Origin: Calocera cornea HHB12733
Lineage: Eukaryota; Basidiomycota; Dacrymycetes; Dacrymycetales; Dacrymycetaceae
Length of the DNA stretch: 64,000 bases
Reading direction: 5' to 3'
Assembly: GCA_001632435.1 (NCBI GenBank)
Contig: KV423919.1
Coordinates: 186,001 to 250,000 of the forward strand
Shown here piece by piece: positions 20,236 through 30,664 of this stretch. Both the position numbers and the translations under genes were made by a program. Each line of letters starts with the position of its first letter. Position 1 is the first letter of the stretch. Under the pieces are notes generated by a model, which saw only the letters and a list, made by a program, of their open reading frames with translations, was not told the origin of the DNA and ran no database searches.

Positions 20236-21759
20236 ATGTCTAAGGATAAGAAGGGCGGCTCTAAGACGCCTGGAGAGGCTGTTAAGTATGCTGAGGGTGA
20301 CATTGTACTCGGAAAGATCAAGGGATATCCAGCATGGCCTGGAAAGGTGCGCGTCTCATTGTGTCGCGCGCGCCACCTTCACGCGTTTCTTACACGATAT
20401 ATTTCTTGTAGATCCTGAACCACGATGAGGCTACTCCGGCTGTGAAGAAGGAGCTTCCGGTCGCGAAAAAGTCGACGTACTACCTTGTGCGCTTCTATCC
20501 CACTGGCGAGTTGTATGCGACGCGTTCAAAGTGTGGCCATGATCGCGATCCCTAAACACCTTCAATAGTGCATGGCTGTTTGCAAAGGATCTATCGAAGC
20601 TCCAGAAGCATGAGATTGAGGCGTTCATTAGTGAGCCTCATCGCAAGAACTCGGAACTCATGGAGGGCTACCGCGTCGCGCTGGATCCGACCGACTGGGA
20701 GGAGAACTACAAGAAGAGGATGGCGGATGCTGCTGAGCACGAGGCTGCCGTGCAGGAGGACCAGCTCGATGAGGAGGAGGAGGAGGAACCTGAGGAGGCG
20801 CCGGCAGCTGGCAAGAAGCGCAAGCGCGAGTCCAACTCTGCTGATAAGAAGGCTAAAAAGGCGAAGCTCGAGCAGCTAAGCAAGAAGAGGAAGAGCAACG
20901 TGAGCTGGGTCCCTGTTGTGCTTCACCCGTGCTTATCAGTCTCCACAGGCGAAAAAATCCGCTGAGACCGTTGAGTCAGAGGACGACGGTGCTGCTGATG
21001 ACTCGAAGATGGAGATTATCCACGCGGCCGCGGAGAAGGCGGCTAAGCCCGCGAAGGCGGTCAAAGCTGGGGATGGAGATGACGAGGGAGAAGACAGTGC
21101 GTGTCTTACCATCTACCCCTAAGCTGAGACTTATATGTGCTTTTCAGACGCCCTTTTCAGCGATCCCGAAGCTATGAAAGTCAAAGATTGGAGACATAAG
21201 CTGCAAAAAGCCTTCCTAGGCAAAACTGGACCAAATGCCGCTGTGAGTTTGCATCCGAGGGCAGGGCGACGCGAGATGGTTGACCTCGCTGCCAGGACAT
21301 GCCCAGCGCGGATCAGCAGCTGAAGGCCGTCGAAGATTATCAAGGGTACACTATCGAGTATTTGCAGGTCCGTGCCTATTCGCGAGCCATCTCACAACCT
21401 CCTGACGCTGTGTTCAGTTCTCGAAGATCGGGAAGGTGATGCGCAAGATTGCTGGGCTTGGTGAAGTTCCTAGGGACGAAGAGTTCCATTTCAGGGAGCG
21501 CGCATCAGCTCTTGTGACCCGTTGGCAAGATCAGCTCTCTGGCAGTGCTCCGCCTAAGACGAACGGATCCTCTGAGGTCGCAGAGACGTCCGAGGCGCCG
21601 ACCAAGTCTGAGGAAGTGAAGGCTGGGGACGTGGAGATGAAGGAAGAAGTACCTGCTGTGAACGGAGAGGCTGCGAAAGAGGAACCTGCTGTTGAAGAGA
21701 AGCCTGATGAACCGACAGTGACTGATGCACCTACTGTGGACGAACCCATCGCTGCATAG
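20236..21759 (+). CDS. PWWP-domain chromatin protein
   Basis: ATG 20236 (MSKDKKGGSKTPGEAVKYAE). The PWWP domain follows directly: GDIVLGKIKGYPAWPGK, an intron, ILNHDEATPAV, TYYLVRFYPTGD, AWLFAKDLSKLQKHEIEAFI. Next is a Lys/Glu-rich basic region with nuclear-localisation-like runs (KKRKRES, KKAKKAK), then an acidic part, and a second helical module (SDPEAMKVKDWRHKLQKAFL; YTIEYLQFSKIGKVMRKIAG; FRERASALVTRWQDQL) that resembles the TFIIS-N/IBD-type bundle of LEDGF/HDGF-like proteins. The tail is rich in Glu, Pro and Val. PWWP binds methylated H3K36 nucleosomes, so a role in transcribed chromatin is likely; the exact complex is unknown. About six introns. The Trp in PAWPG, part of the methyl-lysine pocket, is present. 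Confidence 0.87.
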
Positions 21760-22111
21760 CTCGTTCCCTGACTCAGTCTTGGCTTCCGGGCATCGCCGAA
21801 ATACAACATACTTTCTCGCATGGGACCGGTCGAAAGACGAGTTCCTAATCTGGAATCGCTAAGCCGGCTATACTTTCTCTCGTTTTCACCTCACCTGTCC
21901 TTCCATGTGCGTACATCGCAGGCTGTTTGTACATATTGATGTTCGCCTGCTCCTGTTCTACAATGTGAAGGGTAATCGATAGTGTATGTTTCCCATGTAA
22001 CTTATGAAAACCGATGGTGTGCCATTCAGACGCGTCGGAGCCGAACGCGTCGCGTCACGTCTCTTGCCGAATAACCACCACCTCGTTCCAACTGTCCAAC
22101 AATTCGTCAAC
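21760..22111. other. spacer between PWWP gene and SWI5
   Basis: 352 bp: the 3' flank of the PWWP gene and the promoter of SWI5. Two ACGCGT sites near 22030-22050 are described separately; nothing else stands out. Confidence 0.5.
22030..22050. promoter_or_regulatory. paired MluI cell-cycle boxes before SWI5
   Basis: ACGCGT at 22030-22035 and 22045-22050, followed by another GCGTC core, 60-80 bp upstream of the SWI5 ATG. ACGCGT is the binding site of the fungal MBF complex, which drives G1/S transcription. Confidence 0.45.
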
Positions 22112-22518
22112 ATGGTTGTGCAACCGAAACCAAAGTCACTCACCAAAGAGGAGGAAGATGCGCTCCGCAAGGAGATTGCTGAGCTGGAAAAGGAGCTAAA
22201 GTATGCGCATATATGTTGCTATTTTGCTGGTCTAACAGGTCGTGCGTTCTTGCAGTGGCAAGGATCCAAACGAGGCGGTCAAGGAGCATATCCGCATCTT
22301 ACACGAGTACAACGAGCTCAAGGATGCTACGCAGGTACGGAGGGTATGTCTGCAGGCGTCATGAAGCGTACTGATGAGTTCCAGTTGATGATCGGCCGGG
22401 TAAGTGGACGATCACCTACTGGATGAGTGTGTATATGACTTCAGAACAGCTGGCCAACATGAAGGATATTACCATCCGCCAGACCCACGAGGACTACGGT
22501 CTCACGTCTGACGACTGA
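22112..22518 (+). CDS. SWI5: Swi5/Sae3-type recombination mediator
   Basis: Small coiled-coil protein (about 80 residues) that with Sfr1/Mei5 helps Rad51 and Dmc1 load on single-stranded DNA. ATG 22112. Exons join to: MVVQPKPKSLTKEEEDALRK, EIAELEKELNGKDPNEAVKE, HIRILHEYNELKDATQ, LMIGR, LANMKDITIRQTHEDYGLTS, DD. The C-terminal block (YNE.KDA.Q...G..A......R..YE.YGL..DD) is the Swi5 signature. Four exons; the last acceptor is the second AG at about 22445-22455, since the first gives a stop. The frame is open upstream, but the conserved start is this ATG. The paired ACGCGT sites upstream suit a DNA-repair gene active in S phase. Confidence 0.9.
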
Positions 22519-22883
22519 GGTGCACATAGGCTGGCTGTATGCTCTGAGCTAGGAATCGCACGTGTCTGTACATTATGACGAACTTCACGATGCACGCAAT
22601 GATAATGGTACCGCAACAAGAGTGATTTATTCCCATTTCAGGTTTCCTTTATATCCCGTTAGATACAGCATGCAGAGAGACAGAAAAATACAGCAAGAAC
22701 AAATGAACTTCCTCTAAGAAATTGTTGGGTGATCACTTCGATGATGATATACAGTATACGTATGCTGGCGGCTTCTATTATAAGTTCGGTTGATTGGGGA
22801 GAGACATGTGGCGGAGCGGGGGGGGGGGGGGGGGATAGTAGTACAGGGTGAAAGAGGTGCGAGAGGGGGGCTTGCGGGAGTTG
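22519..22883. other. convergent spacer with G17 run
   Basis: 365 bp between the stops of SWI5 and the arrestin gene. It contains a run of 17 G (22818-22834). No gene seen. Confidence 0.6.
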
Positions 22884-25652
22884 TTATGAACGGCGGGATG
22901 AGGTCATCTGCAGGCCGGCCATCGTGTTTGCGTGATGATGATTTCGCTGAGTACCTGGCGCTCCATTTGCGATAGCGTTCAGCCGGTCAGTGAGCGACGC
23001 TTGTTCGACCTGCCGGGCGAGGTCGACCAGCGAGGTGTCACTTCTCGACCGCTCAAGCCGCTCTGCCTCGTCGTAACTCGGCAGGCCCGCCTGAGCGGTC
23101 AGCGGGACGACGCCACCGCCCAGGAACCCTCTCGATGCGATGTCGTAATTGGGTACTTGCGAGAGCGGATCGTGCGAGTGCATCGGGTGTGGAGGTGACG
23201 GAGGGCGGGAAGTGGAGGTCCGCCCGCCGTGCCGCCGGCGCGCGGTCGGTGAGGGTCCCGTCATTCCGCCTTCCGGTGGAGTCGTCGCCTTCGCCTTGCC
23301 CTTTGCGTTGAATGAGGTGAGGGGTTTGATGGAGAGCGGGAGGTGGAAGAGCCCGCCCGCCCGCGCCGTCGAGTCCGAGCCGAGGGTCGTGGTGGAATCG
23401 GATGGGCCCGGGGCCCTATCATGTGGCTCGGGACTGGACGCACGGCTCCCGTGTCGGCTAGAAGGGCGACTACTGGGCCGACTCGAATTGCGAGAGTCAA
23501 CGGGGGTATGTGCGTGCGAGCCCTGGTGCGAGGAAGAGGTGGAAGATCCCCCGAATGCGCTTCCGAGCGAGGAGAGCAGCTCGCTGTCCGCGAAGCTCGT
23601 TCCTAGCGAAAAGTAACCCTCCCCATCCGCAGTCGAAATGTGTGACGAGCTCGTAAAGGGTTCGGCGAAACGAACACCCATCTCGTGACCCAGGTCAGGG
23701 AGGGCCATTGGGGTCATGCGCGGGGACGCTTCGGGACTCGTGTATGCGGAAATTGGTGCCACGGTTGTCGTATCGAGCGCAGCGTTCGCTATCCGGTCGC
23801 GGACGTGCTCCGGGTAGCTGGGAAGCTCGAAAACGGGCTCTTCCGGCTCGTCGCTGCCGAACAACAGATTGCGGGTATTGCTGGTTGCGTTCCACGCCTC
23901 TTCCGCACAGAGAGAAGACAGGATGTGGATAGGCAGGGCACAGCGAAGCTCGGACGTGTGACCATCCAGGTTCGAAAGCATGCAGCACCACTGCATGACT
24001 GTCAGCTGTAGTCCGCCAGTGCTACTGATGAGACATACCTTGATCTTGTGCGAAACCTGAATGGGCTTCACCGAATGCGTCGGTGTCGCCCAAGCCGGGA
24101 TCTGCACCTTGAACGTCGTATCAATCTCGCCATCTCCCGCGCCCAGATCTACGTTCTCCTCCCCCCCGTTCTCCTGGACCGGTGAAGCGGTCAGGGCAAG
24201 GCCGTTCGGCGGCGTGCGGAGCGGGGGACCCAGAGTAAGGGTTTCAGGCGCTGCATGCACGGAGAGACCAGGCACGGGGACGGGGAAGGCGGCCACTGCG
24301 GCTGCGGCTTCCGCCTCGCGCTCGCGCGCCGCTTGTGCGGCCAAGGCGGGCAGGGAGCCCGTCGATCGCGACTGTCTTGGGGCCAGCGGGTTGTGCAGAG
24401 GTAGCGGTGCGGTCGCGGTCCTCGCGAGGAGCGAGCGGGTATTCGCATCTACTGCATGTCCATCGCGGAACTCATGCTTGGCCGTTGTCACCGTTCTTGT
24501 CGATGAGATCGGGCCGGACTTTGTATTGAGTGTTGTGTATTCTTTGATTTCGGTTGTGATTGTCTTGACTTGCACGCCCTTTGCGAGCGGGGTGAACTTG
24601 ACCGAGACGGGCACTTCTGTGCCGGCTGCATGCGCACGGTGAGGAATCATCTGAGAGACAATCAGCTTCTAGCGCTTTGGACACCTCGCTTTGCAGCTCA
24701 CAATGCTGTACATGACCTTGCCCGGCCAGGTATTCTCCAGTTCGAGCGTCTGGGTGTACTCGAGCGCCTCGGGGGAGAACGTCCTGACGACGTTGAACGT
24801 CTTGACATCGGCGTAGTTTGTGGCGAAGGCGCCGCGAATGGCATTTGCGCGAATCTTGTACGTCACGCTCGCGTTGCCGCCGACGGTGCGCAGGCTGGCG
24901 GGGGCGTTCCCGTCGAGCTCCATCTGGAAGGGGAACACGTGGCGGCCGGCCTTGATCGTGTGCATGTGCCGGCGGTCGCCGGGGAGGAAGGACCACTCGT
25001 GCTCCAGCACGACGACGCTGTCCGAGTGGCTTCGGCTGCTCGTGCTGGCGAAACAGAAGGGCGCGGGTCAGTAACCGGGAACGCGGTCAGAAAGAAGCAG
25101 GCACGACGTACGAGGCCACGTCGTTGTAGTGGATCTTGGCTTTGCCGACCAGGTGCGCCGTGATCTCCCGGATGTTCGTCGCTTCCGCGAGGTTGAGCAC
25201 GACCTCGCCCTGGATAACGATCAGCATATATGCCTCAAGGGGGGGGGGCGGAAACGAAGGCGCACCATCAGGAGACAGGGTTCGTAGTCCCCGCCGGCGC
25301 CGCGAATGAACACGGCGGGCGGGACGGAGACCTCAAGGGAGCTGTGGGCGATGTACGGCGGGGTGCCGTCGAGCGTGTCCCTGCGTGCCGGGGGCAGCTC
25401 GGCGAACGAGACCTCGCGCGTGGAGGGGGGGCTGGTGTGCTCGCTCGAGTTGGAGCGGCCGAGCGGCGTGGAGGGCATGTCCGGGTCGGGGGAGTGGGCC
25501 TGGGCGTACGGGTGGGTGTGGAAGAGCGAGTGGGTGGACGGGGCCTGCGAGTGCGGCGGGGACGGGTCGTCGTGCGCGGGGTAGAGTCTTGACTGGCTCG
25601 CCGAGTGGTGCAGGCCACCCTGATGGTGGATGAGCGAGGCGAAGGTCGCCAT
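22884..25652 (-). CDS. alpha-arrestin (ART family) trafficking adaptor
   Basis: ART proteins recruit Rsp5/NEDD4 ubiquitin ligase to plasma-membrane transporters for endocytosis. ATG 25650-25652 (MATFASLIHHQGGLHHSASQ). The arrestin N domain: LEVSVPPAVFIRGAGGDYEP, GEVVLNLAEATNIREITAHL, GKAKIHYNDV, VLEHEWSFLPGD, AGRHVFPFQMELDGNAPASL, VTYKIRANAIRG. The arrestin C domain: TFSPEALEYTQTLELENTWP, GTEVPVSVKFTPLAKGVQVK, TITTEIKEYTT, VSHKIKVCL. The long disordered Ser/Pro tail carries two LPSY sites (LPSYPEH and LPSYDEA), variants of the PPxY/LPxY motif that binds WW domains of Rsp5. About five exons. Ends TSSRRS at 22884. The cargo cannot be predicted. Confidence 0.9.
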
Positions 25653-27397
25653 GGCTGGGGGTGATGCGGGTGATCGATGCTGTTGCGAGGAGGGGGATGG
25701 GCGAGGAGGGGCGGGCTAAAGTGCCAATTCCTGGTGGGCCGGTTCGCTCCTGTCGCGTAGGGGGTGCCGCGGGTGGTCAGAGTCCGGCCTGGGTGGGGAG
25801 GGCCCTTTCTGCTTCTGGTGCGCGGATTGCCGCAGCGGCGAGTGCGATAGAAGGCAGGGTGGGCCCCGCCGGGAATGGGCGATCGCGCGGGATAGGAGCG
25901 AAGACGAGCGCGGTTGGCCCCTGCTGGCGTGTGCGTGCGTGCGCTGCAAAGGCCCCTCGAGATGCTGGCGGTCTGGGTGCAACCTGGGCGGGCGAGGAGG
26001 CGGGCCACTACTGTTCAGCCGGCCGGTCAGTGATTTGCGCCGCGTCCCCTGCTCTGCCTGGACTCGCCCGCTCCGAGGCTCGAGACCCAGACAGGTGCGG
26101 TGCGGTGATGTCAGAGGCCGGCGATCGAGGAGGGTCACGGTACGCCACCCTGCGGTGTGCTCCATTATTACGCTATTACGCTACTCGAGCGGAGCACCGC
26201 GATAAGTAAAACTAACCGCCTGCCTTCCTGCAGCACCGGAGATGAGGGCAGGACGAGCACACAACCCCGAGCGCCCAGCCCCTCCGACGAGCGCCTCCAC
26301 CGCGCCGCCTCAGCCCACAGCCTGAGGCGAATACACCGCCGGCCCTGCCGCATCCGCATCCGCATCCGCATCCGGCCCACCAGGGCGCACTCACTCCCCC
26401 GGGCGTTCCCGGCTCGCGTGCTTTTCCCACCGGCCCCTCGCCTGTGCTTGTTGGCTGGCCGCTGTCCGGCCCAGCTTTTTTCGGCCCATCGCCCGGTTTC
26501 TGACCGCACAGAAACACAGTTCCTACGCCGGGGACGATCGTGCTCTCCTGCCGCGGCTGCAATTTTATCCTGCTGTTGTCAGCAAGCGGTTTCGCCGTGC
26601 CCATCGACCCCTGGCCTATCGTCCCCGAGCCCGAGCCCACGGCTGCGGGCGGGCACTGGCACACGCCAGCACTGACGCAACCGCTAGCGTTCCGGGAGTG
26701 TGTGGGAGCGTGATTATCGAGGTTGCGACCGATCAGATAGGCGATGCGATAGTGTTACTGCGATTAGACGAGACACTCAGTGCTTCCAATTCGCAGCACC
26801 TGCTTCACCAGCTGCGAAAAGAAGTCGAAGAGCGAAAAATAAAAATTGCAGGTTGGGAAGCGCCGCGGCTGAACGTGCGTTCGCGCAAACTTCGCGTTGC
26901 CATCGGAAACACGCTGGCGATTACAGGATTACGCAAGATACAAGGTCCGGAGCGCGAGAAAGAGATAACCAGGCCCGAGAGCCTGGCCTGGGCCGAGCCG
27001 AATATATTCCGGGACCGGCCTCGGGACCGGTACGGCGTAACTGGCGCATTCAGGACACTACTACTGTCAGGGACGGCTTGCAGGCTCCGCGCAGAAATAG
27101 AACACCGAAACACACGAACGTGAGATGCGCGATAGGGGTTGGCTGCCAAACTCGGGCGGTCGGCCGGTAGTTATGTACAACAGAAGAAGCGTGCCAGGTG
27201 GATCATCATGCACCGAAGGGTGGACGCTGGTGGAAGGCCAGAGGTGCAGGGCGAAGGCCCAGAACCTCATGCCGTCAGGGCGCTCGCTCCTCCATGGCGC
27301 GCCCGCCACGTCCCTTGCCAAGCCCCCACTCTATCGCTATCTACATTCCGCCGGCCACCCTCCCACTCGGCCTTGCGCGTCGGCCTCGGACTCGGGA
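25653..27397. other. 1.7-kb intergenic region
   Basis: Between the arrestin start and the DPL1 stop (both minus strand). No recognisable gene. A GCATCC hexamer array lies at 26347-26372. Open frames at 26698-27170 lack an ATG start and look non-coding. Confidence 0.5.
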
Positions 27398-29670
27398 TCA
27401 GGCAAGGTACATCGTATCGAGGAACGTGTTTGCCACCTGGGTCACTAGCGCGGGCCCGATGGCGGTGGAGTTGCCCAGCCCTGGATGGAGGTGTTCAGCC
27501 GCGAACAGCGCACAAAGGACGCGAGTCATACCGTAGAGGGCGACCATCGTTCCCTTACCGGACGACGGGTTCGCCTTCACCTCCGCCACCGCGTCCTTCA
27601 GGTCTGCGATGAACTGCTCCACATTCGGCACGGTGAGGCGCTACAGTGATGACCTAGTAAACACACGTGCGAGGTGGATCAGAAGTGGAGTGCCGCGTAC
27701 CGTGCAGGCGATATGTACAGCCGGGGGTCCGCTCAGGCCATTAAGGTGCCATCCTCTGGTGCCCATCGCGTCGCCCACCTCGAGCGGGCTTACGACATCC
27801 GACGTAAATGCTACAATTGGACCGCACGGCTCGCCCAGCACGTCAAGCTCCGGAATGTCGTATCGGATAGCACGTTCGATCGCCTTGCAACACCCGACAA
27901 TATCCTTGCACGATTGCAGATATCCGCTGCAGCGGAATTAGCAATCGCGTATCAAGCAAGATAGCAAATACGCACTCTTGCCCCATATATTGCATCGCCG
28001 CCCATGCACCAGCAAGCACAGCACCGCCGCTGAAGGTCCTTATCAGCTAAAAAGCCTCTGCTAATCAAAGCTTGCTTCTCACCGAGAACCAGACATCGAC
28101 GGGCTCGCGTACAGCCCACCAGGCCAGTTGTTCATGCTGAAGTACTGATGCTTCCTCAACTCAGCATCACGGTACATGATAACAGATGTACCCTACAACG
28201 CGTCAGCACCTTGCTGCCTAGGGTAGAGAAGTACTATAGACCTTGGGCGCGAAACCGTATTTGTGGGTATCGCATGAGATTGCGGTAACGCCTTCAACGC
28301 GGAAATCAAAGGGAGTTACCGGGTAGCCGGCCCTACACCACGCTTGTAAGCACTGTTCTACGTCACACGGTGGCTGTTACTCACTTCTCCAGGAAGGGCA
28401 TGATGAAAGACCCAAGGCAACAGTCGACATGCAGACCAATTTTGTGCTTCTTGGCCAGTTTGCCCAGAGCTACAATGTCGTCCATGCAACCATCAGGGAA
28501 GTTCACCGCAGATCCAACGATCTAGAAGAAGCGTGAGTCAAGGGTCACTTCTACCATCATCAAGAACTCACCAAGACAGTGTTCGGGTTACTGACCAAAC
28601 ATTCAATATATGAACCCGTTCACATGGGATCATGACGCACATTGCTCTCCTCACGCGATCAATGGGGACCTTTCTGGTGACAGGGTCCACTGCAATGGGC
28701 AGAAGCTTGATCCCAAAGTAAGACGACGCCTTGTTGAAGGCCGCATGGGCGGACACCGGAACAACCCTGTGAAGGGGAGTAAGCGCCGTGGGCGGCTACG
28801 ATGCAGGAGATGCGTACATCTCAGGCTCTTTGATGCCCTTCACGGCCCGACCCCAATCGCGATGAGTCTTGCAAGACATGAGGATCGATTCGGTACCACC
28901 AGTGGTAGTGGTACCAGCGCCAGAGGGATTGTTGTACCTGGAGAATATGTTAAATACACGGTGAGATCGACAAACAAACTTTGCTCACATCCGAAGACAC
29001 ATCGCAACAATCTCGGCGTCCATTCTCCTGATGGCTGAGACGAAGAGATGAGGGATGATAGGATGGGTAAAGGGAGAGAGGGCGTACTGGGGAAGACATC
29101 CGGGTGAAGCGGATTGCTGACCACAAACTTCTTGAGTGCAGCAACGATTACAGCATTCAACTCCTCTCCTCCGTGGTAGATACCACCCGACACCTTTCCC
29201 TCTTTCCAGATATCCCCCCGCTCCGCCTTATCCATGCGCTCCATCTCCTCGTCGATCCACTCGGGTGTCTTACCCTCAAGGGGTATCGCAAGATGACGCA
29301 CAATCCCGGGCCCCCTCGGTGCAAGTTTGGCTTCGAGGTCCTCTCGCACTTTCGCCATTTCCTTAGCGACCTTCCTCTTAATTGGCGGTAGGCGCAAAGT
29401 GATCTTGGTGAAGGCCTAGGTGCATGCCGAAGTTAGGAGGTTGCACAGCAGCGAATGGGTCGCGCAACGCACCTCTAGCAACCACAGCTTGAAGTCATCT
29501 GCTACGCCAGCGAACCCCTTTGCTCTGACGGTATAGAATGCTCTGAGCAGGACATAGTTCCAGAAGACATTCCAAAACACCGATGACTTGGCTTGATTGT
29601 AGATCTTGATCCCGATTGCAATGGTCTGGTAGGGCAGCTTGGACTGACGACGGACAACTTGGGATGACAT
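27398..29670 (-). CDS. DPL1: sphingosine-1-phosphate lyase
   Basis: ER membrane PLP enzyme that cleaves sphingoid base phosphates to a fatty aldehyde and phosphoethanolamine, the exit from sphingolipid metabolism. ATG 29668-29670. A short lumenal/TM N-terminus includes [18 protein letters not shown]. Then [90 protein letters not shown] and CKTHRDWG. The PLP lysine sits in [13 protein letters not shown] (about 28235-28275). The C-terminus is [31 protein letters not shown]. About nine exons. Compared with yeast Dpl1 all catalytic motifs are present. It shares a 305-bp divergent promoter with prefoldin subunit 4. Stop at 27398-27400. Confidence 0.95.
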
Positions 29671-29975
29671 GGTGGCGGTCTCAACAAGGAAGTAGGGATT
29701 AAGGTCGTGCGTAGACTATGGAATCTAGTTGCTGCGATAGGAGCCACCGCGGTCGCGAGTAAGCAAGCAGCAGCATGGTACCTGGCTTGGCGGCTCCGGG
29801 TAACTTAGATACGCTTCCAGGAAGGGCGGGATAGCCCAGGGATTGGCTGGCGGGCCCGATGACGACCGGGTACTTCGGACACCACGTGGCCCGGCAGCCG
29901 AAACAGGCGCGCGACACGGGCGAAAGGGTAGCCAAGGTCCGCATCACGCGTTCGTGCATTACTCAAACCTCGACA
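29671..29975. promoter_or_regulatory. divergent promoter DPL1 / prefoldin subunit 4
   Basis: 305 bp between two start codons; it must serve both genes. No distinctive element seen. Confidence 0.4.
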
Positions 29976-30580
29976 ATGCGCCTGGTCAGTCTTGTAATCG
30001 GCGGTGCAAGGCAGCAGCTAATGTCATTTGCAGCTTAATCAAGAGGACGAGGCGGACGAATCGACGGAGGTCACTTGGGGTGAGAAGATCCAAAGGTGGA
30101 CGCAGGCACGCGACTGAAAATGTCACTTCCGTAGAGGACCAGCAAAGAATCAACACATTCTCAAAATACAACCAACGAGTACAAGACACGGAAGATCTGC
30201 TTGAGAAGAAGAAGGTAGCTCATTTGCTTGTCTGAACATGTCTGAATCTGAACCTGCCCAAAGACGGAGAAAGAGTACCTGGATGACGTAGCCATGGAGC
30301 TTGAACTCGCCGACGAGGACGAGCCCGTCCTGTAAGACGAGTTCGGCGGCGATTGCGGCCAAACTCACGTTGATCTAGGTACAAAATTGGAGAAACCATC
30401 GTTCATATCAAGCTCTCACAAGCACAAAGGCTGCTGGAGAAGGAGCAAAAGTCCATAGACGAGGAGATCTCGAGCCTCCAAAGCCGGATCGACGAATGCG
30501 AGAACGGCATGAAGGAGCTCAAGGTTGTTCTCTACGCCAAGTTTGGCAATGCAATCAATCTGGAGACCAATCCGACATAG
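29976..30580 (+). CDS. GIM3: prefoldin subunit 4
   Basis: Beta-type subunit of the hexameric cytosolic co-chaperone that passes nascent actin and tubulin to CCT. The first coding exon is 9 nt (ATG CGC CTG, 29976-29984), then a GTCAGT..CAG intron. The spliced protein reads MRLLNQEDEADESTEVTWED, QQRINTFSKYNQRVQDTEDL, LEKKKTEKEYLDDVAMELEL, ADEDEPVLYKIGETIVHIKL, SQAQRLLEKEQKSIDEEISS, then LQSRIDECENGMKELKVVLY and AKFGNAINLETNPT. This is the two-helix coiled coil with the beta-hairpin core (YKIGETFV) of PFD4/Gim3, about 135 residues, full length. Five exons. Confidence 0.94.
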
Positions 30581-30664
30581 ATTGTAATACGATTATGATC
30601 CTCGGTACTATATCATGCATATGGCTGTATGGGGTAATTCGACAATGTGGGTATGCGTTGGGAA

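Noticed and set aside
22818..22834. G17 run as a G-quadruplex regulator
   Set aside because: It lies between two convergent stop codons and has no partner runs or promoter context; it is a simple homopolymer.
26698..27170. Plus-strand open frames as genes in the arrestin-DPL1 spacer
   Set aside because: Non-ATG starts, two overlapping frames of equal length, no motif or splice support.
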